DNA of 64,000 nucleotides from Roseiconus nitratireducens (GTDB lineage Bacteria > Planctomycetota > Planctomycetia > Pirellulales > Pirellulaceae), in NCBI RefSeq assembly GCF_008629675.1, contig NZ_VWOX01000009.1:124001-188000 (forward strand). The letters are read 5' to 3'. Numbering within the stretch: position 1 is the first letter of the stretch; each line of letters opens with the position of its first letter. The notes under the pieces were generated by a model. It did no database searches and was not told the DNA's origin. It was given only the letters and a program-made list of their open reading frames with translations. Shown here piece by piece: positions 28,201-35,700 of the stretch. The translations under genes were made by a program, and so were the position numbers.

Positions 28201-28845
28201 GCGATCGCTTGGAACGACGACGGCACCCGGTTGGTCTCCACGTACGCAAGCGGTGGCCTCACACTCTGGGACGCGGGCACGGGGGAACCGCTGCTCGTCG
28301 TTTCCGACGGCCAACCGAATTCCGACGGCCAACCGAATTCAGAGCAACGACGCGTCTCCCTGGGTGGAAGGTTCCGTTCGGCGGATGAGCTCACCGAAGC
28401 CCTTTCACGCCTTCCCACCGCCGGCGACGGTTTCCCCGAGCATATCTGGGTGAGTCCATCGGAGTTGATTGCCACCAGCGATTCGGCCCAATCGATTCGG
28501 ATTCACGACCGAGCCACCGGGCAGGAGCGTTTTGTCTTGTCGGGGCACGGAGAACACATTGCGGACGTCCACGTCAGTCCGGATCAATCGCGGATTTTAT
28601 CCGCCGACGCGCGCGGGACCCTGAAACTCTGGGACGCGGATTCGGGACGCGAAGTGTTCAGCTTGCAAAGTCCGGTCGGTGCCCTGCGTTCGGCTTTTTG
28701 GAGTCCCGACGGGACGCGGATCTTTGCGAATTGCGGCCCACGAATCCTGATCTGGGATGCGGCCCCGGGGTTCGCGTTTGAAAGCGACGCAGCGGACGAC
28801 CGCCACAGCCCGCGTCGGCCCAAGCTCCCAACCCCGAGCAGGTAG
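25204..28845 (+). CDS. Ser/Thr protein kinase with transmembrane segment and C-terminal WD40 propeller(s)
   Basis: Protein kinase of 1213 residues. The start is ATG 25204, overlapping the sigma-factor stop by 4 bases; the reading frame is open further upstream but would run deep into that gene. The N-terminal segment (about 16-55) is the acidic PSIEDYAERYPEHASEIRDLF motif typical of planctomycete kinases. The kinase domain runs from about 93 to 440: glycine loop GRGGMG (100-105), Lys122, H311-R-D313-V-K315, DFG at 331-333. A linker of about 100 residues rich in Ser/Asp/Glu interrupts it between the N-lobe and the catalytic loop. A transmembrane helix follows at about 473-498, then a coiled region, then about 10-13 WD40-type repeats to the end. 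It probably senses a signal through the propeller and phosphorylates the partner sigma factor or other proteins; the target is inferred. An 18-bp duplication lies inside the propeller at 28302-28337. Confidence 0.9.
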   Translation: MKDGNQETEVADPLGRIVDTFTDECRQGKHPSIEDYAERYPEHASEIRDLFPALAVMQKVKPGRSTSSEMRSDSIGHTDVEGEYSSDRDLDDYRIIREVGRGGMGIVYEAQQRSLHRRVALKILSHAPGHRSKQLRRFEREARSAARLHHTHIVPVFGIGRHEDRVFYVMQFIRGAGLDRILDELRRLEGIAPDASNPSGHECRADASTSLAIRTLLEDSQAGKHPPPEGDEASSRANDRQSGPELSADGDAPSEACSDTHADPETSAGPELERGLNPIGHHADAYWRHVARIGADAADALHHAHVNGIIHRDVKPSNLILDTQGNVWVTDFGLAKSTDQPDLTRSGDIIGTLRYLPVEAFEGKSDARSDLYSLGLTLYEMLTLQPAFCESDSRVLLQAINKHTPPRVDSLRQDIPRDLATIVQRAICRDPVDRYPTAAALAEDLRRFLRDQPILAQRESLIQQTRRWARHNRGLAHAMLGIATLLVLLVCGATGAALYFQDQEQEQRKLRASAIALASKNQRLAERNRLEMLKALRAIQTRDAAWAEAEQQRDASRRNLYHAQMTLAQQTLPGHRGMLRSRLLLDGWRPNADDVDLRGWEWYYLQSLCRRETARLEGHTMPVICVAYDTDGSRLASGSRDGTARLWDSKSRECLQTIEPQMGEVFSVAWNPPSELVAIAADEGVLVWDVANQSPVHTLRTSNSVFCCTFSPDGGLLAIGIRGGPLELWETSTWQRQRSIDGHVADIYTEVISFDPTGKRLAAPSGKRVTIWNVESREVEMNLEDVDYVQAAVFSPDGTQIAAASRDSIVKIWDVSSGQLASQLFGHTHGVASVAWHPTDAKLASAGWDGTCRIWDLESRLQLGQPRGHDRHVFSTCWHPSGSTLASGGDDDLVKLWPNSPIEEFQTLATEEDTITAMRISNDGTLIATALSTGQIVLRDAATGTPQQMFSGDPVILDLALRPDNQRLATISSNGGITIWDLTDGRCDIDFPKQTGRAHAIAWNDDGTRLVSTYASGGLTLWDAGTGEPLLVVSDGQPNSDGQPNSEQRRVSLGGRFRSADELTEALSRLPTAGDGFPEHIWVSPSELIATSDSAQSIRIHDRATGQERFVLSGHGEHIADVHVSPDQSRILSADARGTLKLWDADSGREVFSLQSPVGALRSAFWSPDGTRIFANCGPRILIWDAAPGFAFESDAADDRHSPRRPKLPTPSR

Positions 28846-28866
28846 CGACCGCCAGCGACAAAGTGC

Positions 28867-28901
28867 TGCACCGCATTGCAGCGAACGTGCAGCTTTTTGC
28901 A
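28867..28901. promoter_or_regulatory. Four-site TGCA operator, copy 1
   Basis: TGCA occurs at 28867, 28877, 28888 and 28898, a 10-11-10 spacing that is symmetric and close to the helical repeat. The same arrangement recurs at 32694-32728. The flanking bases (CTGCAC, GTGCAG) resemble NtrC half-sites. It lies about 240 bases before the histidine-kinase start. Confidence 0.55.
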
Positions 28902-28982
28902 GCTCGGTCACCGTGGCGTGAGGGAGATCGCGTCGAAATTTCCGGCTCCCCCTTTCTCTCGGCTGTGCGATTCCTTGGCACC

Positions 28983-29011
28983 CGGTTTCACTGCCCTCGG
29001 TTTCACTGCCC
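28983..29011. repeat. Tandem 14-bp direct repeat in the histidine-kinase leader
   Basis: CGGTTTCACTGCCC occurs at 28983-28996 and again at 28998-29011, a 15-base period with no mismatch. It lies between the TGCA array and the histidine-kinase start. Confidence 0.6.
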
Positions 29012-29140
29012 CGCCTTATCATGGGCTGGTCTTGTGCGAGAATGGCGTCCTGGAGAGCCATTTCCGTGACGTCGGCAGGGTATCTCCCACTCCAGCGCCC
29101 TCCTTCGGGCGTTTCCCATTCTCGACCGGCCCGCTTATCG

Positions 29141-30604
29141 ATGTTTCGCATCCAGTCGAACGATCCACCCAAGTCCTACCGCAGCGCGATCATTGGCCTG
29201 CTGTCGCTGAGCGTCGCGGCCTTGGCAATCACGGTCTGGGTGATGGTGGACTTTCTGGATGAGCAACGGATTGTGCAACAACTGATCCGAGACCTGCCGC
29301 CGGAATCTCAAGCGGCGGCCCAGACGCTGGCGGGGGAATTGCGTTGGCAATTTCGCCTGAGCATCCTGGTCCTGATCAATCTGGTTGCCACGGGGATTGC
29401 GGTGCTGCTGCTGTGGCGAGCGTATCAGACCACCCAGTATTCGCTGCGAGACTTCAAGGCGCAAGCCGGCGACATTCTCAGCAGCATGGACCAGGCGGTG
29501 ATCACCACCGACTTGAACGGACAAATCACCAGTTTCAACGTCCGCGCGGTCGAGTTGCTGGGGTTGCAGGGAGACATGCTGGACAAGCCCCTTGCCGAAC
29601 TGACGGATCAGATCGATTTGCGTGCCTTCCGACGGCGTGCCAACCAGCAGGGCGACACACCGTCCATCGAAGATTTCCATTTAACGGTGTTTGGCAGCCA
29701 ACGTTGCTTGCGGACCTATTGCCAGCCACTCCGCGACATCGACAACGTGACGATCGGCAACGTGATTCAGCTCCGTGACGTGACCGAACAAATCCACGTC
29801 GAAAATCAAATGCGGCGAATGGAACGATTCATGGGATTGGGATCGCTGGCTGCCGGATTGCACCACGAGATCAAGAACCCGCTGGCGGCGTTGTCGTTGC
29901 ACGTCCAATTGCTGGAAGAACAGTTGGAAGACCCGACCAATCGTGATGAAATCCAGTCAATGCTGCACGTGATCAAGACCGAGGTGTCTCGGGTGGGCAG
30001 CGTTCTGGAAGGGTTTCGCGACTTTGCGTCGGTCGGACGGTTGCACCACGACGCGGTCGACCTGAAATCGCTGGTCCAGCAACAAGTCGCGTTGATTCGA
30101 CCGCGTGCGGAACAGCTGGGCGTCGAATTGAAGGTTCAGTACGGCCCAGGATCGCAAACGCAAGTCGTGCTGGACCGCGTGCGGATCGAACAAGTGTTGC
30201 TGAATTTGATGATCAACGCGTTGCAAGCGATGCCCAGCGGCGGCACGCTAACGATCCAGACCCAAGCCCTCGAATCGTCAGACGAACTTCGGTTGACGGT
30301 CAGCGACACCGGGGGCGGGATCCCGGAAAGTGCCCGTTCCCATATTTTTGATCCCTATTTCACCACCAAGAGCGACGGCACCGGAATGGGGCTGGCGTTA
30401 TCGGACAAAATTGTTCGACAACATGGTGGAACCCTGGATTTCGAGACTTCCAGTTCGGGGACCACGTTTGAAATCACCTTGCCACGCGATGCCCGCAGTT
30501 CCGACAACGTCTTGGCGGCAGCCCAGCGCGTCGCCTCCGCGATGGACGAATCCGACTCCGAGTCCGACCAATTACTGACAGAGATTCATTACCCCGATGA
30601 GTGA
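29141..30604 (+). CDS. NtrB-like membrane sensor histidine kinase
   Basis: Two-component sensor kinase. I choose ATG 29141 (487 residues), because it begins a basic N-terminus followed directly by a transmembrane helix (about 15-38); the upstream extension to 29021 has no such logic. A second transmembrane helix is at about 73-93, so about 35 residues face the periplasm. A PAS domain follows (about 110-220). The HisKA domain has LHHEIKNP with the phospho-accepting His242, and the HATPase domain has NLMINALQAMP, DTGGGIP and GTGMGLALS (N, G1 and G2 boxes). It overlaps the response-regulator gene by 8 bases, so the two form a cognate pair. The TGCA array and a weak GG-N10-GC element (29022-29037) lie upstream. 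Confidence 0.87.
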   Translation: MFRIQSNDPPKSYRSAIIGLLSLSVAALAITVWVMVDFLDEQRIVQQLIRDLPPESQAAAQTLAGELRWQFRLSILVLINLVATGIAVLLLWRAYQTTQYSLRDFKAQAGDILSSMDQAVITTDLNGQITSFNVRAVELLGLQGDMLDKPLAELTDQIDLRAFRRRANQQGDTPSIEDFHLTVFGSQRCLRTYCQPLRDIDNVTIGNVIQLRDVTEQIHVENQMRRMERFMGLGSLAAGLHHEIKNPLAALSLHVQLLEEQLEDPTNRDEIQSMLHVIKTEVSRVGSVLEGFRDFASVGRLHHDAVDLKSLVQQQVALIRPRAEQLGVELKVQYGPGSQTQVVLDRVRIEQVLLNLMINALQAMPSGGTLTIQTQALESSDELRLTVSDTGGGIPESARSHIFDPYFTTKSDGTGMGLALSDKIVRQHGGTLDFETSSSGTTFEITLPRDARSSDNVLAAAQRVASAMDESDSESDQLLTEIHYPDE

Positions 30605-31955
30605 CGCCACGAGCCTGTTGATCGTTGATGACGAACCCCACATCCGTAGCGGCCTTGAAAAAGGTTTGGCCAAATCCGTCGAAGTGATTGATTCCGTCGG
30701 CGACGTCAATCACGCGCTGGATCTCTTCGAAAAGACCCACTACGACGTGGTCATCGCCGATGTCCGGCTGCCCGGAGACCGCGACGGACTGGACCTGGTT
30801 TCCCTGATCCATGACCGCAGCCCCCAAACGCTGGTGCTGGTCATCACCGCCCACGGCACCGTGGAAACCGCGGTGGATGCCATGCGGCGCGGCGCCTTCG
30901 ACTTCATCACCAAACCGGTCGATCTGAATTTGATCCGGCAGCAGGTCCGCAAGGCACTCGATCACCAACGGTTGCAGAACGAGAACACATCGCTGAAGAG
31001 CCGGTTGGCCGATGCGGGCGTGATTTCCGAAATCATCGGCAATTGCACGATCATGCAGGAGCTGTTCCAACAGTTGCGGCAGGTGGCGGATACCGATGCG
31101 ACCGTCATGATCCGTGGCGAAAGTGGAACCGGGAAAGAACTGATCGCCCGCGCCCTGCACGACCTGAGCAATCGGGGACGTGGACCGTTCATTGCCGTCA
31201 ACCTGGGCGCGTTGCCGGAGTCCCTGCTGGAAAGCGAGCTATTCGGGCACGAAAAAGGTTCCTTCACCGGTGCCGCCCGTCAGAAACCGGGATGTTTCGA
31301 ACAGGCCCGTGGCGGCACCCTTTTTCTGGACGAAATCACGGAAATCCCAGCCAAGAGCCAAGTGGACCTGCTGCGGGTTTTGGAAACCGGGCAGTTCAAC
31401 CGGATCGGCGGTGAAGCCCTGCTCAGCTCCGACGCGCGGCTGGTCTCGGCCACCAATAAGGACCCGCTGGCGCTCATCGAAAACGGTTCGTTTCGGGAAG
31501 ACCTGTACTATCGCCTGAACATCGTGCCGCTGCAGATCCCGCCCCTGCGGCAACGCCGTGATGACATCCCGCTGCTGGTCGAACATTTTGTCAATCATTT
31601 CTGCAACCGCCACCGACGCAACGTCAAACGATTTAGCGATGATGCGATGAAGCAGTTGATTGCGGCCAATTGGCCCGGCAATGTCCGACAACTTCGCAAC
31701 GTCATCGAACGTCTGGTTGTCACCCATGTCGATGACTTCATCGATGTCGATAGCCTGCCGGCGGAACTCAGTCAGGGTCGCGGTGAAAATGGGTCGCCGA
31801 TTCCGACGTTGGCCGAGACAACCGAGCACGCCGAGAAAGAAGCGATCCAGACCGCCCTGGCGGCGTGTGATTTTCATCGCGAACAAACCGCCAAAGCCCT
31901 CGGCATCAGTGTCCGGACGCTGCACTACAAGATGAGCCGCTACAACCTGCACTGA
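30597..31955 (+). CDS. NtrC-family sigma-54-dependent response regulator
   Basis: Transcription activator of 452 residues in the usual three-part layout. The receiver domain (1-120) has the acidic pocket at Asp11/Asp12, phospho-acceptor Asp55 and Lys106. The AAA+ domain (about 145-385) has Walker A GESGTGKE (174-181), the sigma-54 contact loop GSFTGA (221-226; GAFTGA in most relatives) and Walker B GGTLFLDE (239-246). A Fis-type helix-turn-helix sits at about 415-450 (AKALGISVRTLHYKMSRY). It should open sigma-54 promoters when phosphorylated by the upstream kinase. Likely sites are the two TGCA arrays, and a likely target is the convergent EIIA-like gene. A hairpin lies just past the stop. 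Confidence 0.92.
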   Translation: MSDATSLLIVDDEPHIRSGLEKGLAKSVEVIDSVGDVNHALDLFEKTHYDVVIADVRLPGDRDGLDLVSLIHDRSPQTLVLVITAHGTVETAVDAMRRGAFDFITKPVDLNLIRQQVRKALDHQRLQNENTSLKSRLADAGVISEIIGNCTIMQELFQQLRQVADTDATVMIRGESGTGKELIARALHDLSNRGRGPFIAVNLGALPESLLESELFGHEKGSFTGAARQKPGCFEQARGGTLFLDEITEIPAKSQVDLLRVLETGQFNRIGGEALLSSDARLVSATNKDPLALIENGSFREDLYYRLNIVPLQIPPLRQRRDDIPLLVEHFVNHFCNRHRRNVKRFSDDAMKQLIAANWPGNVRQLRNVIERLVVTHVDDFIDVDSLPAELSQGRGENGSPIPTLAETTEHAEKEAIQTALAACDFHREQTAKALGISVRTLHYKMSRYNLH

Positions 31956-31960
31956 CCGCG

Positions 31961-31984
31961 CCGGCGTCCGGACTGAAACGCCGG
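31961..31984. terminator. Candidate hairpin between convergent genes
   Basis: Arms CCGGCGT (31961-31967) and ACGCCGG (31978-31984) pair around a 10-base loop in the 64-base gap between the response-regulator stop and the EIIA-like stop. There is no T-run. It could serve both strands. Confidence 0.4.
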
Positions 31985-32019
31985 GCTAGAGAATCACATC
32001 CGATGGCCCGCCGCGGAGC

Positions 32020-32508
32020 TCAACCGTTGGCGTCCAAGTCTCGGAGGTGTTTCTCAATCATTCTGACACCGCCGGGCCGTTCGATGACCAGGGCCAAGGT
32101 GCAATCACGCATCAGCGAAAACAGTTTCTCCAGTAGCCGCCCGTGTTCCCGTCGCCGTGAAATCGGGGACAGCATCAAGAAAACGCATCGCGTCGGTTGG
32201 CCATCCAGCGCTCCCCAATCGCAACCCTTCAGAACACCGACCGCCCCCATCAACCTGGGCACCCGATGAGAACGGAGATGGGGAAAGGCGAAACCTTTGC
32301 CAATCGCCGAAGGCCCCAACTGCTCCCGCGCGCAGAGAATTTCAACAAAGTCGCGCGCATCGGATGTGCTGATGTGACCCTGGCGCGCCAGTCCCGCCAA
32401 CAACGCCGTGAAAACCGCGCGCGGTTCCGCCAGATCCCCCAGTTCAAAGAAACAGGAAGGCGGAAAGACGTCGGTTAAACGAATGTCCGATGATTGCACC
32501 GTTTCCAT
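32020..32508 (-). CDS. PTS EIIA-2 (PtsN/fructose type) domain protein
   Basis: A stand-alone phosphotransferase EIIA domain, 162 residues, near the usual PtsN size. The segment REQLGPSAIGKGFAFPHLRS (61-80) contains His77, in the position of the phosphorylated histidine of EIIA-2 proteins (GIAxPH motif). No transporter, HPr or enzyme I gene lies nearby, so a regulatory role of the nitrogen-PTS kind is more likely than sugar uptake. It converges on the NtrC-like regulator. A sigma-54 promoter candidate and a TGCA array lie upstream with typical enhancer-promoter spacing, suggesting the regulator activates this gene. The weak point is the long Ala/Arg-rich C-terminal half, which I cannot match confidently. 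Confidence 0.75.
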   Translation of the reverse strand: METVQSSDIRLTDVFPPSCFFELGDLAEPRAVFTALLAGLARQGHISTSDARDFVEILCAREQLGPSAIGKGFAFPHLRSHRVPRLMGAVGVLKGCDWGALDGQPTRCVFLMLSPISRRREHGRLLEKLFSLMRDCTLALVIERPGGVRMIEKHLRDLDANG

Positions 32509-32589
32509 CTAACGCTCCACTGCGTCAGAATCTTTTCGAATGATAGATAAGCCTGCCCTCGGTCGCGCCTCTTGGGCTTCTCTGGAGAG

Positions 32590-32607
32590 TGCAACTCCCG
32601 TACCCAA
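32590..32607 (-). promoter_or_regulatory. Sigma-54 (-24/-12) promoter candidate for the EIIA-like gene
   Basis: Read on the minus strand the site is TTGGGTACGGGAGTTGCA. Invariant GG (32603-32604) and GC (32591-32592) are separated by exactly 10 bases, and the -12 side is TTGCA as in the consensus. Against TGGCACRNNNNTTGCW there are two mismatches. The start codon lies 82 bases downstream. Confidence 0.55.
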
Positions 32608-32693
32608 GCCAGCTCGCCCCCCTGCGAAACAACGCGTTTCTGTCACCGGCGGTCCGATGCGTAATCTTGCGGAGCGTTCGATTCGCGGAGCGC

Positions 32694-32728
32694 TGCACCA
32701 GACTGCACCGTCCGTGCAGCCCGCTGCA
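32694..32728. promoter_or_regulatory. Four-site TGCA operator, copy 2
   Basis: TGCA at 32694, 32704, 32715 and 32725, with spacing identical to copy 1. The two central sites form the exact palindrome TGCAC-N5-GTGCA (32704-32718). The array centre is about 115 bases upstream of the sigma-54 candidate, a typical distance for an enhancer. Confidence 0.6.
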
Positions 32729-32794
32729 GCGTCGCGGACTCATGCCGCCGGGTGTGCCCGACAACTGGGACGCCAAAGGACGGCCGCAAGCCCG

Positions 32795-35700
32795 TCAGGG
32801 TTTCGCTGGCGCTAAGCGGATGTGGCGCACCAACTTCGATCCGTTGCGTTCAAGTTCCAGGATGACCAACCCTCCCGAATCTTCCGATCGCCTCACAATC
32901 TGTTCGACCTGCTGGACCGATGCGGCAGATTCCCAATTCACCCGGCGAAGTCGGTCACCAACGCGAATCCCAGCCCGCCATGCCGGACTGTCCGGATAGA
33001 CGTACTTGATCACCCGGTTCGGATCATTCGCTGCCAGGCGGATCCCCAGAATCCACGAGGATGCATCCGGCACCACGGCTTGCGACGTCACAGGATCCGC
33101 CGCTCGGGCGGACGTGACCGACAAGAACCGCTGCCTGTTTGACTCTGCGTCAGGGCGGGATTCGGCAAAGACTGCCCCGTTGTTTGCCTCATCGCCTGTG
33201 GAAGCTGCGGCACGCACCAGCCCCCACTGGCCAGATTGCCCCTGCGGCTTGATGGTCAGATTGATCTGTGCCCGCAAAGTGCTTGAACCGAGGTCGAAGG
33301 CGACGTGCAGTTCGCGTAGCCAATCCAAAAAGGCGAATCTCCAGTGATCTGGGATCGACGTCACCTGGTAGACGCTGGGAACTTCCCAGGCCGTGCTGGC
33401 CCACAGCGGTTGGGCGCCCGACTTTCGCAAGACAAACTCCCCTCCGAGCGCACACTGCACATCCGCCCCCAGTATCTGTTGCAGCTCGTTCCGACCGACC
33501 CGTGGATCCAGATTGAACCAGCGCGAATAGTCGTTCAGGAAACTGGCATTCTGGGCGGACTTGTGGCGAGACGCCACGTAGGTGTAGGCCTGGATGTAGG
33601 GCTCGACCTGCGAACCTTCCAGCGATCGCATCCGCAATCTCACCTGGGTCGGGTTGGTGATCCGCTGTCGATTGATGCGTTGCAAAACCTGATCACGAAT
33701 CTTGGAGTCGGTCGCGAACACCATCCAGCCGTCCGCGCTGTTCAAGTATCCGGATTGTTTGAGGATCTCGATCAGATCGGACCCCAGAGTCAAATTCCCC
33801 AACGCCCATCCCATCGAATAGAACACCTGTCCCGGCGTGGACGGAGGCGGAAAGAAGCGTCGCGGGGCAACGCGTTGCGGATCCGGCTGAGAAAAATCTC
33901 GTCCGAGCAACACAGACGCGAGCAGTCGAAACATTTCCGTACTGGCCGGTGACATCGCCGCATAAGTGTGGCCCTTGGCGTAGCTTTCATCCTTGTTCGC
34001 GTTGAGCAAGTCAATCTCGCCGTCGACAAGCTGGAACGGGGCCTGACCATCCCGCAGCCCGATACGCAACAAGTGGGCCGGAGAGCCGGGAGACTGTTGG
34101 ATTGCTGTATCGACGCTCAGCAGATCACCGGACAACGGTGCAACGCGCATCGAACTGGCCGGAGCGAGGTGACGCTGCAACTTGGCATAGCGCTGCTGCG
34201 CGTACGGCGCCACGATGATCTCCAAATCGAATCGCTGGCGACCGGCGAACGCGGAGTCACGGCGAGAAAAGATCACGGTCACCGGATCGATCCGCTTCCA
34301 TTGCCGATTGTAGCTCCGCAAGAAGGTTTGGTACGCCTGGACCTCGCTGGCGGTGACCCGGTCGACGGGCACGTCGCAGATCGGCAAGAAATTCCCCGAG
34401 ACGCCTCGGAGTGAATCGACGTATCGTCCTTGTCGGAACATTGGGCGGCTTCCATCGGGCCGATCGGCAAACCCTTCCGGGAGGATGCCCTCGCGATAAA
34501 TTGCCTGGTCGGGATCGCCATCCAACTTTTCATGCTCGGCAATCAACCGTGCCAGCTGATACGACTTCAACTCTTCGGCGGCATGCCGACGACGGGTCAG
34601 TTCGATGCGGAACTTGGGGCTCACCATTCGTTGAAAAAAGGGATCCGACAGGTACAGGAACCCGAAGGGATCGCGGTGCCCAACGGCTTTCTCACGTGCG
34701 AACTGAAACTCCTTCAGGTTTCCCAACGATCGCTCACCAAGCCCCGCTTCATAGAATCGGTTCAGCAGGTAGCTGGAGTTGGTCAGCAAATGGTACTCCC
34801 CATCCAACGCGTAGAATGATCGCAATCGATTGTCGCCGGTGGACAGGAAAGAACACAGCTGATTGGCGACCTGCACGCGTTTCTCGGTCGCATCGGGGTA
34901 TTGTGTCTTCGCCTTGACCCGCTGTTGACCGATCGCATCCAGCAGAGCTTGGCGATGACGGGTGTGGAATAAGACTCCGACGGCCGCGCCCTCTTGAAAC
35001 AATGGATCGCACCCGATCAATGCCATGTCGGAAATCAAGTCGTCAAAAGTTTCCGTGTCGATGTCCTGAAGAAACAAACCCAGCTGCGACTCGATCTTCG
35101 CGCGGGTGTCTCGTTTCAGCGAACTGGTGCTGACGATGTCCTCCAACGTCCCACCCCAACCAACCAGAAACTCGCGAACATCCAGGTAGTTGGCGAGGTT
35201 CCCGGTGCGAAGATAGAAGCACTCTTCAGGCACATGATTGGCGACGGGTTCAATTTGGACCGTTTGGCGGAAATGGGGAATCACCAGACTCTGCAGTCTC
35301 GGTTCATTTGGCAGGGGCCGGTCGGCCGGTTCGCGCCGCGTCGCCTGGTTCAGGTTGACGCGATCCTGCATCGCCAGCTTGACCGACTCGATTCCGAACA
35401 ACATCCCGACCGCTCGTTCGAACTGGTTTTCCAGTTCCGATTGGTTCTCCGAGGAATCGGACGTGGCCGCCGGCCAGGGACCGGGCAGCGACAATCGTCG
35501 CGCAAGCATGTCCAACAAGACGCGATTCAACATCTTTTGCTCGTCGTCCAAGTGCCTGGGGACGCGGGAAAAGAGTTGCCACCAGTGCCGCAACAATTCG
35601 CTGCGTTGGCTGCGGTCATCGACCGGGTCGATCGTTTTGAAATCTGACGGCAGTCCATCAATCCCGCCGATCCAAATCTCCTTCGGCGGCCGATTCCGGA

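Noticed and set aside
28971..28996. TTGGCAC at 28975 followed by TGCCC as a sigma-54 promoter for the histidine kinase
   Set aside because: GG and GC are 14 bases apart, not 10. The weaker element at 29022-29037 has the right spacing but poor flanks, so neither is listed as a promoter.
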